NCBI GenBank assembly: GCA_013368445.1
Contig: JAACJO010000004.1
Location: 434,001 to 498,000 of the forward strand
Direction: 5' to 3'
From: Leucocoprinus leucothites
Lineage: Eukaryota > Basidiomycota > Agaricomycetes > Agaricales > Agaricaceae
DNA: 64,000 bases
Part shown: in pieces, positions 55,158 to 64,000 of the stretch
Position numbering within the stretch: the first letter of the stretch is position 1
Layout: each line of letters begins with the position of its first letter
Translations under genes and position numbers: made by a program
Notes under the pieces: generated by a model
What the model saw: only the letters and a program-made list of their open reading frames with translations
The model's database searches: none
What the model was told of the DNA's origin: nothing

Positions 55158-57455
55158 TCATTCAGTCGATGCCTCGTTGCTTAACGCCGTCCCGCAATAC
55201 CGATCATTCTCTTTCGCGGACTTTGGCTGGCCCCGCGATCCAAGACCAAGCCTTACGCTCACCAGATCAACGGCTCGACCAGATCTTCGAGGAGGTAAAA
55301 CCCATGCTGGGGTAGGTGTCCTGTGGACAGTTACGATATCGCTGCTATCTTGGTCGAGTCGGGGCGATAGTGCAGCCTTGGGTGTGCAGCTTCCGCTTGA
55401 GCATTCTGATTCCGACGTCGCTTCAATTACGGGATCGAGCCGTCGCCCATGGAGAGGAGAAGAGAGGCTTCTGGCGTTCCACTGATGAGGGTGATAATGG
55501 TGCGAAAGAGTCGAGCCTGAGCTATAGCTTTCCACCAGTGATATCATGTTATCTTCGTTGTCATCCCCGACATTGTCCTCGTTGAGCGGATCGCGCTGCC
55601 GCTGGGTGAATATGTAGTGACTACGCAAACTCGCGCGTATCTGTTCCATCTCAGCATGTTCGTTCTTTCCGGCGGCTATCTTTGCATGTTGAGCAGAATC
55701 AGACAAAAGTGAGTTTCTATCAGGGCTGATCAATGCGGTGCCGGTTCGTTCAGTTACGTAAATGCCCTTTCGTTTACTAGGTTTGCTTTGACTCTTGGAA
55801 CGTTGGGAAATCAAGTGGGCAAGTGGGAGATCTCCCGAAGAGTTTGGTTCAGCTTGTGGAGTGTCAGAGTCATCAGAGTATTCAGATCGGCTCAACGACA
55901 GTACGTCTTCGTCGGTATCAGAAGACCAGGTGAAATGCTTTTGAACAGGAGTTGCTGTCTTGTGCATGAAGGGTTCGGGGGACACAGCCCCTGGGTTTCG
56001 GGCCTGCCTCAACTCCGACGTACAGGAAGATGCCGGTAAATTGCTTGATGAAGAGTTTCTAGGAGCTGGAGTGGGAGTATCATAAGAGTCGTGCCTTGCG
56101 TTATGCGAAGACGAGGCTTCCGAGGTAGTCTTGAGAAATGTTGGTGTTACAGGCACTGATGGTGGAGACGAATCTTGGAAATAATCATCCAAGTCAAATA
56201 CGTAAGGATAGGGCACGTCGGCTACGTCAGAGCTCAAGCTAGTGGAAGGTTGGTGAGCCTTCCCGGATGGACGTGACAGTCGGCGTTGAAACCCAGATGA
56301 ACACTTCTCCGGAGTCGCGGCTAATCCTTTTTCGTGAAAGCGAGTTAAGATGGCCGTTTGGACGTCGGAAGATAGTGTGATACCCATCGAAAAGGGGAGG
56401 CCAACTACATCGATTGAATGCCTATAGTAATCCTTCCCTCCATCGATCCCATCCTTGCCCATTTCGCTGGGAAAGGGAGGGGCGATACCGATGCCATTCC
56501 AAAGGGGAGCGAATTTCCTAGTCGTCGTGAGTGGCTGAGAGTGATGCCTCTTAGGTACGGATCGAAGTTTGGTTGACTTCCGTTGCAGATGCTGAAAGAC
56601 TCGTGTACTCATATGACCCTGGGACCCAGTGAGAGATTTTTTCGTGTTATTTCGTCGAATCGCGCCCTCCGGTATTTCAGCCACTTGAACAGGCCGCAAG
56701 ACAGTGGAATCGGCTTCGTTTGCAAAGATAGACGATATCTGCAGTAGGTCTAGGATGGAAGAAGATGAGAGGGGTTTCGCCGTGGGCGTAGGAAGAACAA
56801 GCCTCGGGAGGGTGGAGCCGTCCAGTTCAGAATTCCGTTCTAGAAGCTTGGAAGATTTTGTGAGACCTGACCGCCGCACTTCTTCATGGCTCTTCTGCAG
56901 ATGATTCTGTTCTAGGCTGTAATTGAAACGAGGTTGCTTTCGTTTGTTCCCAGTCCCAATGACCACCGTTTTTCGGTTGCCTGAGGTCCTCGAACCACGG
57001 TTGGAGCCTAGAGAGGCGGCTGATGGTACAGTCAAAGAGTCTCTACTTGAGCTAGATACCAGTCCCGAGTGAGGCAACGAGGCAGTGATTACCGTCAGAG
57101 AATCTGATATAGATATGGGTGGTGTCCCCGGAGAGGGAGGGGTACTCCAGTCTTCGATGCGAATGGTTGGAGGGAGACTGAGATCTTGCGAATATGCATC
57201 CGAAGGAGTTCTAGGATATTCCACCGGGAAATCGGAGAACCTGACACGAGGTCCGCTTACTCGCGCATTCTTGTCTAGTGTGTCATCTTGCACGGATTTC
57301 CTCTTCAAGCTCGGGGAACGCAGAAAGGCTGCCTTTTGCTTTGCCCATTCATCTATCGATTTGAATTCGATACAACTGGATCCGCAGGGGCAAACGTCGA
57401 GGCTCACCCGAGTGGCGTAGGGGCTGACTGTTGTCGGTTTCCTTCTTTGTCGGCT
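55158..57455 (-). CDS. Large Ser-rich disordered protein, N-terminus uncertain
   Basis: A long open frame on the minus strand runs from an acceptor at about 57455 to the stop at 55158, roughly 765 residues. Near its start it reads VCPCGSSCIEFKSIDEWAK, then it is Ser/Pro/Arg-rich and probably disordered. It contains a basic SLKRKSVQDD stretch and short blocks such as VPYPYVFDLDDYFQDSSPP, SIDVVGLPFSMGITLSSD and acidic DEDVLSLSRSEYSDDSD. The 5' exon was not settled: frames at 57455-57754 begin MSVDKGTIPRFCLFFLAF or MPVDPGPLRQLLKLL, but no donor joins cleanly. It is divergent from the gene at 58122. No domain is recognised; a nuclear or signalling scaffold is possible. Confidence 0.65.
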   Translation of the reverse strand, partial: SRQRRKPTTVSPYATRVSLDVCPCGSSCIEFKSIDEWAKQKAAFLRSPSLKRKSVQDDTLDKNARVSGPRVRFSDFPVEYPRTPSDAYSQDLSLPPTIRIEDWSTPPSPGTPPISISDSLTVITASLPHSGLVSSSSRDSLTVPSAASLGSNRGSRTSGNRKTVVIGTGNKRKQPRFNYSLEQNHLQKSHEEVRRSGLTKSSKLLERNSELDGSTLPRLVLPTPTAKPLSSSSILDLLQISSIFANEADSTVLRPVQVAEIPEGAIRRNNTKKSLTGSQGHMSTRVFQHLQRKSTKLRSVPKRHHSQPLTTTRKFAPLWNGIGIAPPFPSEMGKDGIDGGKDYYRHSIDVVGLPFSMGITLSSDVQTAILTRFHEKGLAATPEKCSSGFQRRLSRPSGKAHQPSTSLSSDVADVPYPYVFDLDDYFQDSSPPSVPVTPTFLKTTSEASSSHNARHDSYDTPTPAPRNSSSSNLPASSCTSELRQARNPGAVSPEPFMHKTATPVQKHFTWSSDTDEDVLSLSRSEYSDDSDTPQAEPNSSGDLPLAHLISQRSKSQSKPSKRKGIYVTERTGTALISPDRNSLLSDSAQHAKIAAGKNEHAEMEQIRASLRSHYIFTQRQRDPLNEDNVGDDNEDNMISLVESYSSGSTLSHHYHPHQWNARSLSSPLHGRRLDPVIEATSESECSSGSCTPKAALSPRLDQDSSDIVTVHRTPTPAWVLPPRRSGRAVDLVSVRLGLGSRGQPKSAKENDRYCGTALSNEASTE

Positions 57456-58121
57456 CTGTCATCCAGGTAGGAAGCCTTTCTCCGTATATAATATTTGCTG
57501 GTAGGTCAATTCGAGCTTCGATATCGGCTTCTGGTTGTGATTTTTTTGAGAAGATCCAATGGAAAATTCGAAGAAATAATTTGTGAAGTAATTTCAGGAG
57601 TTGCCGCAGTGGACCAGGATCGACGGGCATTCCAGAGGGTTTCCGACTGAAGAATCCTTAACAAGGACGAGAGTGCAAAGTCAGAGCTTTGGCTCATGCA
57701 AAAAGCGAGAAAGAATAAACAGAACCGCGGGATTGTTCCTTTATCGACGGACATAGAGGCTGACTGTCTTCAACAAAAGTCGTGACGGTAGAGTGATCGA
57801 TTCAAGAGGCATAATTTAATTATTGATTATTTTTGATATTGTGCTTGTTTTGTTGGTTGTATCCGATATCCCCGATTGTAAGTACCACACCACATGTCTG
57901 CCTCGAGGGATCAGTAGGCCGCTGCAGTGCAGTATTTTAATTTTAAGAATACTGGTTATCTATGTACATCACTTGGGGTTGGCCACGTTCACCTCTGGTA
58001 TTTAAATTACGATGAGCTGTAAGTACCATGAGCCGGATCTTCAACCTGTAGTTCCAGCACTGAAGAGTCTGCTGGCTTGAGCCTTCCAAGTGCTTCCGCC
58101 CAGTGCTTGTCTTTTGTTTCA
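57456..58121. other. Divergent promoter region, probably with a 5' exon
   Basis: This lies between two divergent genes. It probably contains the missing first exon of the minus-strand gene, most likely in 57460-57754. No other gene is supported. Confidence 0.45.
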
Positions 58122-61019
58122 ATGGATGCTGAACCTCCAAGGCTCTATAACCGTGAATGGAAAGTTAATAAACCTGTAAGTCGACCGAATTGTCAAAAGA
58201 TTGGATTGTTAGTTGATGAAGGTCCCGCCCAGTATCTGCCGAAATCAACGTCCCTCCCTCTCTTACGACTGGTACCAGAAGGCAAAGCCATTTTCGTCTG
58301 TAAACAATGTGGTTTCTCAAACCTTCTGGTCCCCATGTGCCTTTGGTGCTGCTGGTCGTCAGCTGAGGCTCAACGTGATTTCGAAGCTAGAGCCACGAAA
58401 ACTCTGCGTAGGGCTGCACGGAGTGCTCCACGTCTCTTCAACAAGCCGATGTTGTCTACTAATTCCCACCAAGGCAGAGAAGTTGGTGCTGGGAAACATC
58501 ACTGCTCAGAATATCACAGACTGAAAAAAACACGGCCACCACATGGAAGCAGCGAAGCTGCCGTAAAGTCAGCCCATGCCACTATTTCTTCTCCACGTCG
58601 AGTGTTCCAACAACCTCCGTGGTTTTTCGTCTCCGGTCGGGGAAACCGAGGGAAAGAGGAGGTGATTAGTGGGCCAAGAAAAGCCCTAATTCACCGGAAT
58701 CAGGGACCGCGCACCGAATCTGGTATCGATGATTGCGGGACAGGGTCCACCGGAAATAACTATGGTCCTACACGAGCCACAATTGAACATCTGAATTTTA
58801 AGACTAACCTCTTGCCCGCAAACCACCAACGAGCTGGCTATCATCATAGGACGGAAAGCGCGACCACTGGGTCTTCGCGTTCTACCCCACTTGATTTTCC
58901 ACATTGTCCATCGGTCTCTCACCTCCTTCAACCTCGGTTACCATTGTTCAGAAAGCCGCCATTGTCCTCGCCCAGTTTTTCGGTCCACGCACTTCTTGGC
59001 AGCGTTATTCCTTCAAAAAGACGCAGACGACGCGAGTCTGTCATTGCAGAATTTGAAAACCTTCGTAGTGAATACGAAGCGTTCGAATTCGAAACTTCCT
59101 GCCCCATCGGAACGCTGCCAATACCAGTAGACGCTCCTGCCACTGATACGCGCTGTGACGCCCCTAACGCGTTCTGCCCTAAATTGTCGCCTTGGACCAT
59201 AACCACCCACAAGAGAACAGTGTCACGCCACGCAGATTTGCCCACAGCTCAGCCAGACCCTCTAATTTGCAATTATCAAGAAATTGTGTCCATGGACGGT
59301 GACATTGCTACGGTGATCCATTCCAATCAGGTATGCGGCAGTGGCTTCTGGCTAATGTATATAAGGCCGGCTAATTAATACTTTCTGTTCTTCGTCCAGG
59401 CCCCGACTTCTCCAATGAATCATGCAGAAGCTATCACCACCGCGGAGCAGCCTACCAGCTCCGATATGGACATGATGATCGATACGACCATAACGAAGAC
59501 ATGCAAAAAGAGAGCACCTATACCCAGCATTCTGCTCCATCAAGACTCAACTCACACCGATACCCCCATCGCATCTCAAGACCCAGCATCACAGATACCC
59601 AACATGTCCGAAACGACGACCCAGGTCCCTCCTTCCCCCGCGAGGCTTTTGAAGAGGAAGAAAAGGCTGTCTCTCATTGCCCTCTCTGGTGCGAATAACA
59701 GTGGCCTCGTTCCACCTTGCCGCTCCCCACCACTTTCCCCTCCGCCTCTCGAGTACTGGAGCCCTCCCCCTCAACCCCCACCTACCTTCCCAGTCATCGT
59801 CACGCCTCCCGAGTCACCCAGTCAAACTTGCTCGCCTCCCGGAAAATTTTTTTCGCCCAGCATTGTAATCAGTCCTCCCGCATCAATCACACCGATGATG
59901 ATTGAGCCATCAAGGCCTATTCCCTCTCCGTCAACAACACCAATACAAACACTTCCTCGGATTGGGACGCCTAAACGACCATACTATTCCACGGTTAGAG
60001 CGAACAACAGGCCAGCTTCTAGCGTCTCCCCTTTGTCAACGCCGCCTGCTTCCCCGTCTTCTTCATCGTTTTCTGGCGCTGTCAGTGGAGGGTCTCGACT
60101 CTCACCTACTTATTGCGGAACGCCCGGTAGTCCGGATCAGTGTGTTCATCTAGACGCTCGTGGCGCACAACGGCCCGTGTCTCTGCTCACGGATACTAGT
60201 ACTGTGGCTGGAAGAGACGACGCTTCTGGTTCAATGAAGATACACAGGCCTGCTTCCACTTCTGCAATTGATACCGTGCCTCCACTGTCTCCTGTCATGG
60301 TTTCCAGTCCTATACCCATCCCAATTCCAGTCCAGATGCGCATGCGACCTTCCTCTCCCGCCAGAAGTATCTTATCGGTTCTGGACCCTGCTCATGGCGA
60401 CGAGGAGGGCGAATCGGACGATGAAGCGGGTTATAACCAGTTCGGAATGAGTCCAACCCAGCTTGGTAGAATGCTGCGTAAGAGAAAGAGTAGTAATCTG
60501 AAGGAGAAGGTTCGAGGAGATGGTAAGGGCTATCACTTCCCACTATCGCTCCCTCTCTCTCTCGGACGAAAACGCGGTCGATTGTCGGATTCAGCTAGCT
60601 CGAATTCGGGAAAGGAGAAAGACTTCGCTCCAGCGATGCCGATATTGACTCCAAGTCGAAGTTACAATGGTTTAAGTGGCTTCAGTTTGGGAAGGGGCTG
60701 TTCTATGAGCGGTGAAATGGAGATGAAGATGGCTCTAGCTGAGCGAAGCCTTAACGCTAATGGTGGTTCCGGAAGCGGATTAGAGCCTGCCTTCAAGTTC
60801 CGCGAGAGTCCGCGACCGAGCTATGACGGAGAGGACTTAGCTCGCAGGAAGAGCACTGGAAAAAGGCTCATGAGGATGCGGAGTACTATTGGGCTATCCT
60901 CGAGCTCGTTGACAACCTCTCCGCCCTCGAGTCCCTCGAAGCCGAAGATAGGATCGAAGCTAAAGGAGATGAGCGCTTCATTCCTTGGAAGGTTCCAAGG
61001 GGATGGGAACCGTTCTTGA
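58122..61019 (+). CDS. Zinc-ribbon-like motif protein with long Pro/Ser-rich disordered tail
   Basis: Two exons (58122-59330 and 59400-61019) sum to 2829 nt and give 942 residues; the 69-bp intron (GTATGC...GTCCAG) is phase 0. Near residue 60 lies FVCKQCGFSNLLVPMCLWC, a Cys-x2-Cys-x10-Cys-x2-Cys pattern like a small zinc ribbon. The rest is low complexity, with basic patches (SKRRRRRES and LLKRKKRLSL), a block of Pro-rich text (CRSPPLSPPPLEYWSPPP), an acidic DEEGESDDEAGYNQFG and a conserved-looking MSPTQLGRMLRKRKSSNL. The C-terminus ends KLKEMSASFLGRFQGDGN. It could be a nuclear regulator. No known family is claimed; the two-exon model is inferred from frame and splice sites. Confidence 0.7.
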
Positions 61020-61392
61020 AAGTTTCTAGGTCGAGTTTTTTTTTGATTGATTTGCTTTATCAAATCATACTTTCTCGCTTTCTCGCTGTTTCTCGAATTA
61101 CGGCTGGGATATACCCTTTAGTCAACCTTTGTCGCTCCTTACACTCGTCCTTTACCCTCGCATTCATTTTTTATCTTTACAATCAACACTTCGGCTGAAT
61201 TACGGGTTTGTAGCAAAGATAGCATCGGTCTCGCTCTCTGTAGACATAAATCTAGTATATGACAGTCATTCCCTTGGAATTTAGTAATATAATTAGTACG
61301 TGCTCGTTTGTAAACAAATTCACCCCTGCATCAAATGACAAACAGTTACTGAAACTAATTGATGCTGCAATCCTCTTCACTTTCCCTATGTC
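61020..61392. other. Intergenic region, MPDU1 upstream
   Basis: This is 373 bp between two plus-strand genes, A/T-rich in part. No gene was found. Confidence 0.4.
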
Positions 61393-62468
61393 ATGACGAC
61401 CATTACTCGCAACCTTCCTTGGTTCATTAAGGACCTTGGAGTGTCCATTGTAGGAGAAGTGAGTAGTATCCTTAATTCTTGATACTCAGGCCCAAGTAAC
61501 CAGCTCAAGTGGCTTTCGATAGGAATGCTACACGTCACTCGTTGAGGATCTCCACGTTACAGACGCGAAATGCTTGAAGTATGCTCTTTCAAAAGGGCTA
61601 GGAATCGGAATCGTCGTTGGAGGCTCGATTATGAGGCTTCCACAGCTCTTTCTCAGTACGCCGTCCGCGTTTCATTGAGTCTGCCTTCTGACTGACGCCC
61701 TCGTGGCTGCGCGCAGTTATCAGTGCACGTTCTGCACGAGGCCTTTCGCTTTCCTCGTTCTCACTTGAAACACTGGCCTATTCTATCAACACAACCTACT
61801 CATTCCGCCATGAGTTCCCATTCTCAACTTACGGCGAGAATTTCTTCCTCTCGCTCCAGAATGCTATTATTGTCCTTCTAATCATCCACTACCGACCCTC
61901 CCTCTCATTCGACCACAACAAACGACGGCAGCACATATTATTTGCTTCGTTATCCATGTCACTCGGAATCCTCCTGTTATCCGCAATTCCCCACTGGTTA
62001 CTGGCGTTTTTACAAGCAGCAACGCTCCCACTTGCCGTGTCCGCAAAACTACCGCAAATAATGCAGAACGCACGCGCTAAATCTACAGGTCAACTCTCTG
62101 CTTTTGCTGTAGGCGCACAGGTACTTGGCTGCCTTGCAAGACTGTATACGACTGCAATGGAAGTGGGTGATTGGCTCGTGGCTAGTGCATTCGCGATGGC
62201 ACTCGTCTTAAACGGGATCCTTGGAGTACAACTTTGGAGATACTGGGGGAAAGGCGGTATATACGATGCTGAGGACTATGAGCTGGCTGAACAAGGGGGA
62301 GAGCGAGGAAGACCGGAGAAAGTATCGGTTTATCTTGGCGGAGGGGTTGGTAAAGTGAATAGTGGAGTGAACGGAAACGGAACAGGGAGCAGCAGGCCAA
62401 GAAGTCCCACTGGTCCCACTAGGATCCGGTTGGGAACACCACCACAGCGGATGAGAAAGGTAGACTAG
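61393..62468 (+). CDS. MPDU1-like PQ-loop membrane protein (dolichol-phosphate-mannose utilisation)
   Basis: This resembles MPDU1/Lec35, an ER multi-span protein needed to use dolichol-phosphate mannose and glucose in glycosylation. Three exons (61393-61458, 61523-61655, 61717-62468) sum to 951 nt and give 316 residues. The first PQ-loop is KGLGIGIVVGGSIMRLPQLF then SARSARGLSLSSFSLETLAY. Then ENFFLSLQNAIIVLLII and a second PQ-loop in PLAVSAKLPQIMQNARAKST. About seven membrane helices are visible. The tail of about 70 residues is hydrophilic and Gly/Ser-rich (ELAEQGGERGRPEKVS and following), longer than in animal proteins. It is complete; the ATG at 61393 begins MTTITRNLPWFI. Confidence 0.9.
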
Positions 62469-63224
62469 GGTATTTTCTGTATAATAATGTGAGTACCTGC
62501 TTGTATTCAATATTTATCTATTACCTGCCTGTCATCTTCACTCCGAGAACTGGACAATATTGCTGAATGATGTGGCAGATCTGTGAAACATTGAATCTGG
62601 GCCTCAGGCATTAAATTTTAAACACAATCGATTGATCTACGGCAGTACAAGGATTTCAATGAAATTATCCTCACACAGGTCATACTCAAACAATCGACCG
62701 GGAACGCACCGTCTTGTGAGGTTACCCCACTCACTTATTCTTGGAGGCTTTTCCCACTATGGCGATGAAGAGTCAACCCAAATCCTATGGTATTGATATC
62801 GAAGAGATAATAAGAGGTTTCGGGGTTTCAATACATTTTCAATAGCGAACGAGGAGTTGGGTAAAAGAGCACGAAGTCAGATGGTATCCTTTATGAATAG
62901 AGTGTAGCTGCCGGACGTTGGTCATGAACCCATCTGTGTGTGCGACTACAAGTATGCCTGGGGCACCCTTCTTTTGCCACCAAATTGGCCGTGAAGCCAA
63001 AACTGTTTCAGCGTCCCATTAACATATTCAAAAGAGACTACATACTTGTGCTAATATCAAATAAGCAACGTGTGTGAAAATACAAGATCATATAACTAAC
63101 ATTAATGCGATATGGACAGCATGTGGAGACAAGAATAACAAGCTATGCATATATGAACAACAGTCCAAGAACGATAACACCAAGAAAAGGGTCAACTTAG
63201 AATGCAGATGAGAGAGAGTCCATG
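62469..63224. other. Intergenic region, nothing recognised
   Basis: About 750 bp between the 3' end of the MPDU1-like gene and the 3' end of the right-edge minus gene. No gene was found. Confidence 0.4.
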
Positions 63225-63998
63225 CTACACCTTCAAATTCGAAAAAGAAATACGACGAGCAATATTTGATGCCATTCTACTAATCACTTTGTTTGGCGAC
63301 GCAGAGCTGCTCTTTGAGCTGTCGCTTTCGCCCCGAGATCCTGACTCCGAAACATTCGTCAGCGTAATTGGCGATCCGCCTCCTGTCGGATTCACCTTCT
63401 TGCGTAAAGTCGACGTCTCCGAAGCCGTCATGAACCCGCTCAACTTCCTGAAGGAAGACTTTGAACGTAGCTCAGGCTGCGCGGTAGCGTACTTCGATCC
63501 TCTGTCCTTCCGGCTTCGCCTGAAAGGCCAAAACCCCCCTTTGCGCTTATCAGCACCCCGAGAGTCGTTCGGCTGAAACCTCACAGCCGCACTAGAAGGG
63601 GACAAGGCACGATCTTGCGCGTCAAAATCCGCAAGCAGCTCGTGCACATAATCTGGCAGCTCGACTTTGACATTGGCAGGATCAGGGAGTGGAGCTTTAG
63701 GGAGTGGTTGGGTAAGGATGGTCGCTGTGCCAGCTTCATCGTCATTGATCGTGAATCGAGCTTGTTGCTCAATGAGTGAATCCGTCACAACGGGTGTTTG
63801 AACGTGCATGTCAAGGCTCGTGTCGCTGCTCGTATCCGTGGTCGTACTTTGCATTAATATCCGGGGCGAGCGCGTAGCAATCGTCGGCGAAGCAGCGGGT
63901 GCGTCAAGATAGAGGGGCCGGAGGTAGAAGTTGTATAAACGAGAGCGAGAACGGTGATGGAGGGGCGCGACACGTTGGGGGCAACATAAAAAGGTCAC
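63225..63998 (-). CDS. Ser-rich basic protein at right edge, possibly partial
   Basis: An open minus-strand frame of 257 codons reaches almost to the end of the window. The likely start is MQSTTTDTSSDTSLDMH at 63854, giving 209 residues. An upstream in-frame start at 63998 is possible, and the gene may continue beyond the window. The protein has PDPANVKVELPDYVHELL, a DADFDAQD-like acidic stretch (here LADFDAQDRALSPSS), a basic KRKGGFWPFRRSRKDRGSKY patch and a C-terminal VISRMASNIARRISFSNLKV. No family is recognised. The Lys/Arg-rich patches may bind membrane lipids or nucleic acid. Confidence 0.62.
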   Translation of the reverse strand: MTFLCCPQRVAPLHHRSRSRLYNFYLRPLYLDAPAASPTIATRSPRILMQSTTTDTSSDTSLDMHVQTPVVTDSLIEQQARFTINDDEAGTATILTQPLPKAPLPDPANVKVELPDYVHELLADFDAQDRALSPSSAAVRFQPNDSRGADKRKGGFWPFRRSRKDRGSKYATAQPELRSKSSFRKLSGFMTASETSTLRKKVNPTGGGSPITLTNVSESGSRGESDSSKSSSASPNKVISRMASNIARRISFSNLKV

Positions 63999-64000
63999 GA

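Noticed and set aside
1..64000. Transposons, CRISPR arrays, rRNA or tRNA genes
   Set aside because: No transposase or reverse transcriptase motif, terminal repeat, spaced repeat array or RNA gene structure was recognised on either strand by eye. A profile search would be decisive.

Overview
The window reads as genomic DNA of a mushroom-forming basidiomycete (Agaricomycetes). Most genes are broken by many short introns of about 45-65 bp with GT...AG ends. The gene content is fungal: DUF6593 proteins, an NTF2-like/flavin monooxygenase pair, a Get4 homologue, an MPDU1-type PQ-loop protein and a Tsc13-type enoyl reductase. No operon, ribosomal RNA, tRNA or CRISPR array was seen. Gene models were built by hand from splice sites and reading-frame continuity. 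Models whose exon lengths were summed and found divisible by three are marked as such.

Layout. 1-9.2 kb: an aldo-keto reductase (minus) and an HSBP1-like coiled-coil gene (plus), then a long gene-poor stretch with a possible relic of a cysteine-rich secreted protein. 9.2-13 kb: a putative FAR1/GCM1-like zinc-binding regulator and an aquaporin with altered pore motifs. 14-19.5 kb: a secreted GH17-like glycosidase lacking the usual catalytic Glu, two tandem DUF6593 genes and GET4. 19.6-28.4 kb: a type-B carboxylesterase, a DUF4139 gene with an in-frame stop, a mitochondrial ABHD11-like hydrolase and an unnamed membrane protein. 29.7-37.5 kb: TSC13, two tandem F-box genes, a possible TspO-like relic and a second, intact DUF4139 gene. 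39-47.2 kb: a cysteine-rich secreted protein, a second ABHD11-like gene and two tandem flavin monooxygenases. 48-64 kb: a small proline-rich protein, a third F-box gene, a secreted ricin-B-type lectin, two divergent disordered proteins (one with a zinc-ribbon-like motif), an MPDU1-like protein and a Ser-rich protein at the right edge.

The dominant theme is local duplication. DUF6593, F-box and monooxygenase genes occur as tandem pairs, and DUF4139 and ABHD11 each occur twice within 20 kb. The copies show different fates: an intact copy beside one with a stop codon, and a shifted splice site that keeps a frame open. Housekeeping genes (GET4, TSC13, MPDU1, HSBP1, ABHD11) are interleaved with lineage-specific secreted or fast-evolving genes. 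I found no coherent biosynthetic cluster and no clearly new multi-gene system. The best candidates for a closer look are the DUF4139/ABHD11 duplication, the non-NPA aquaporin and the Glu-less GH17-like protein.
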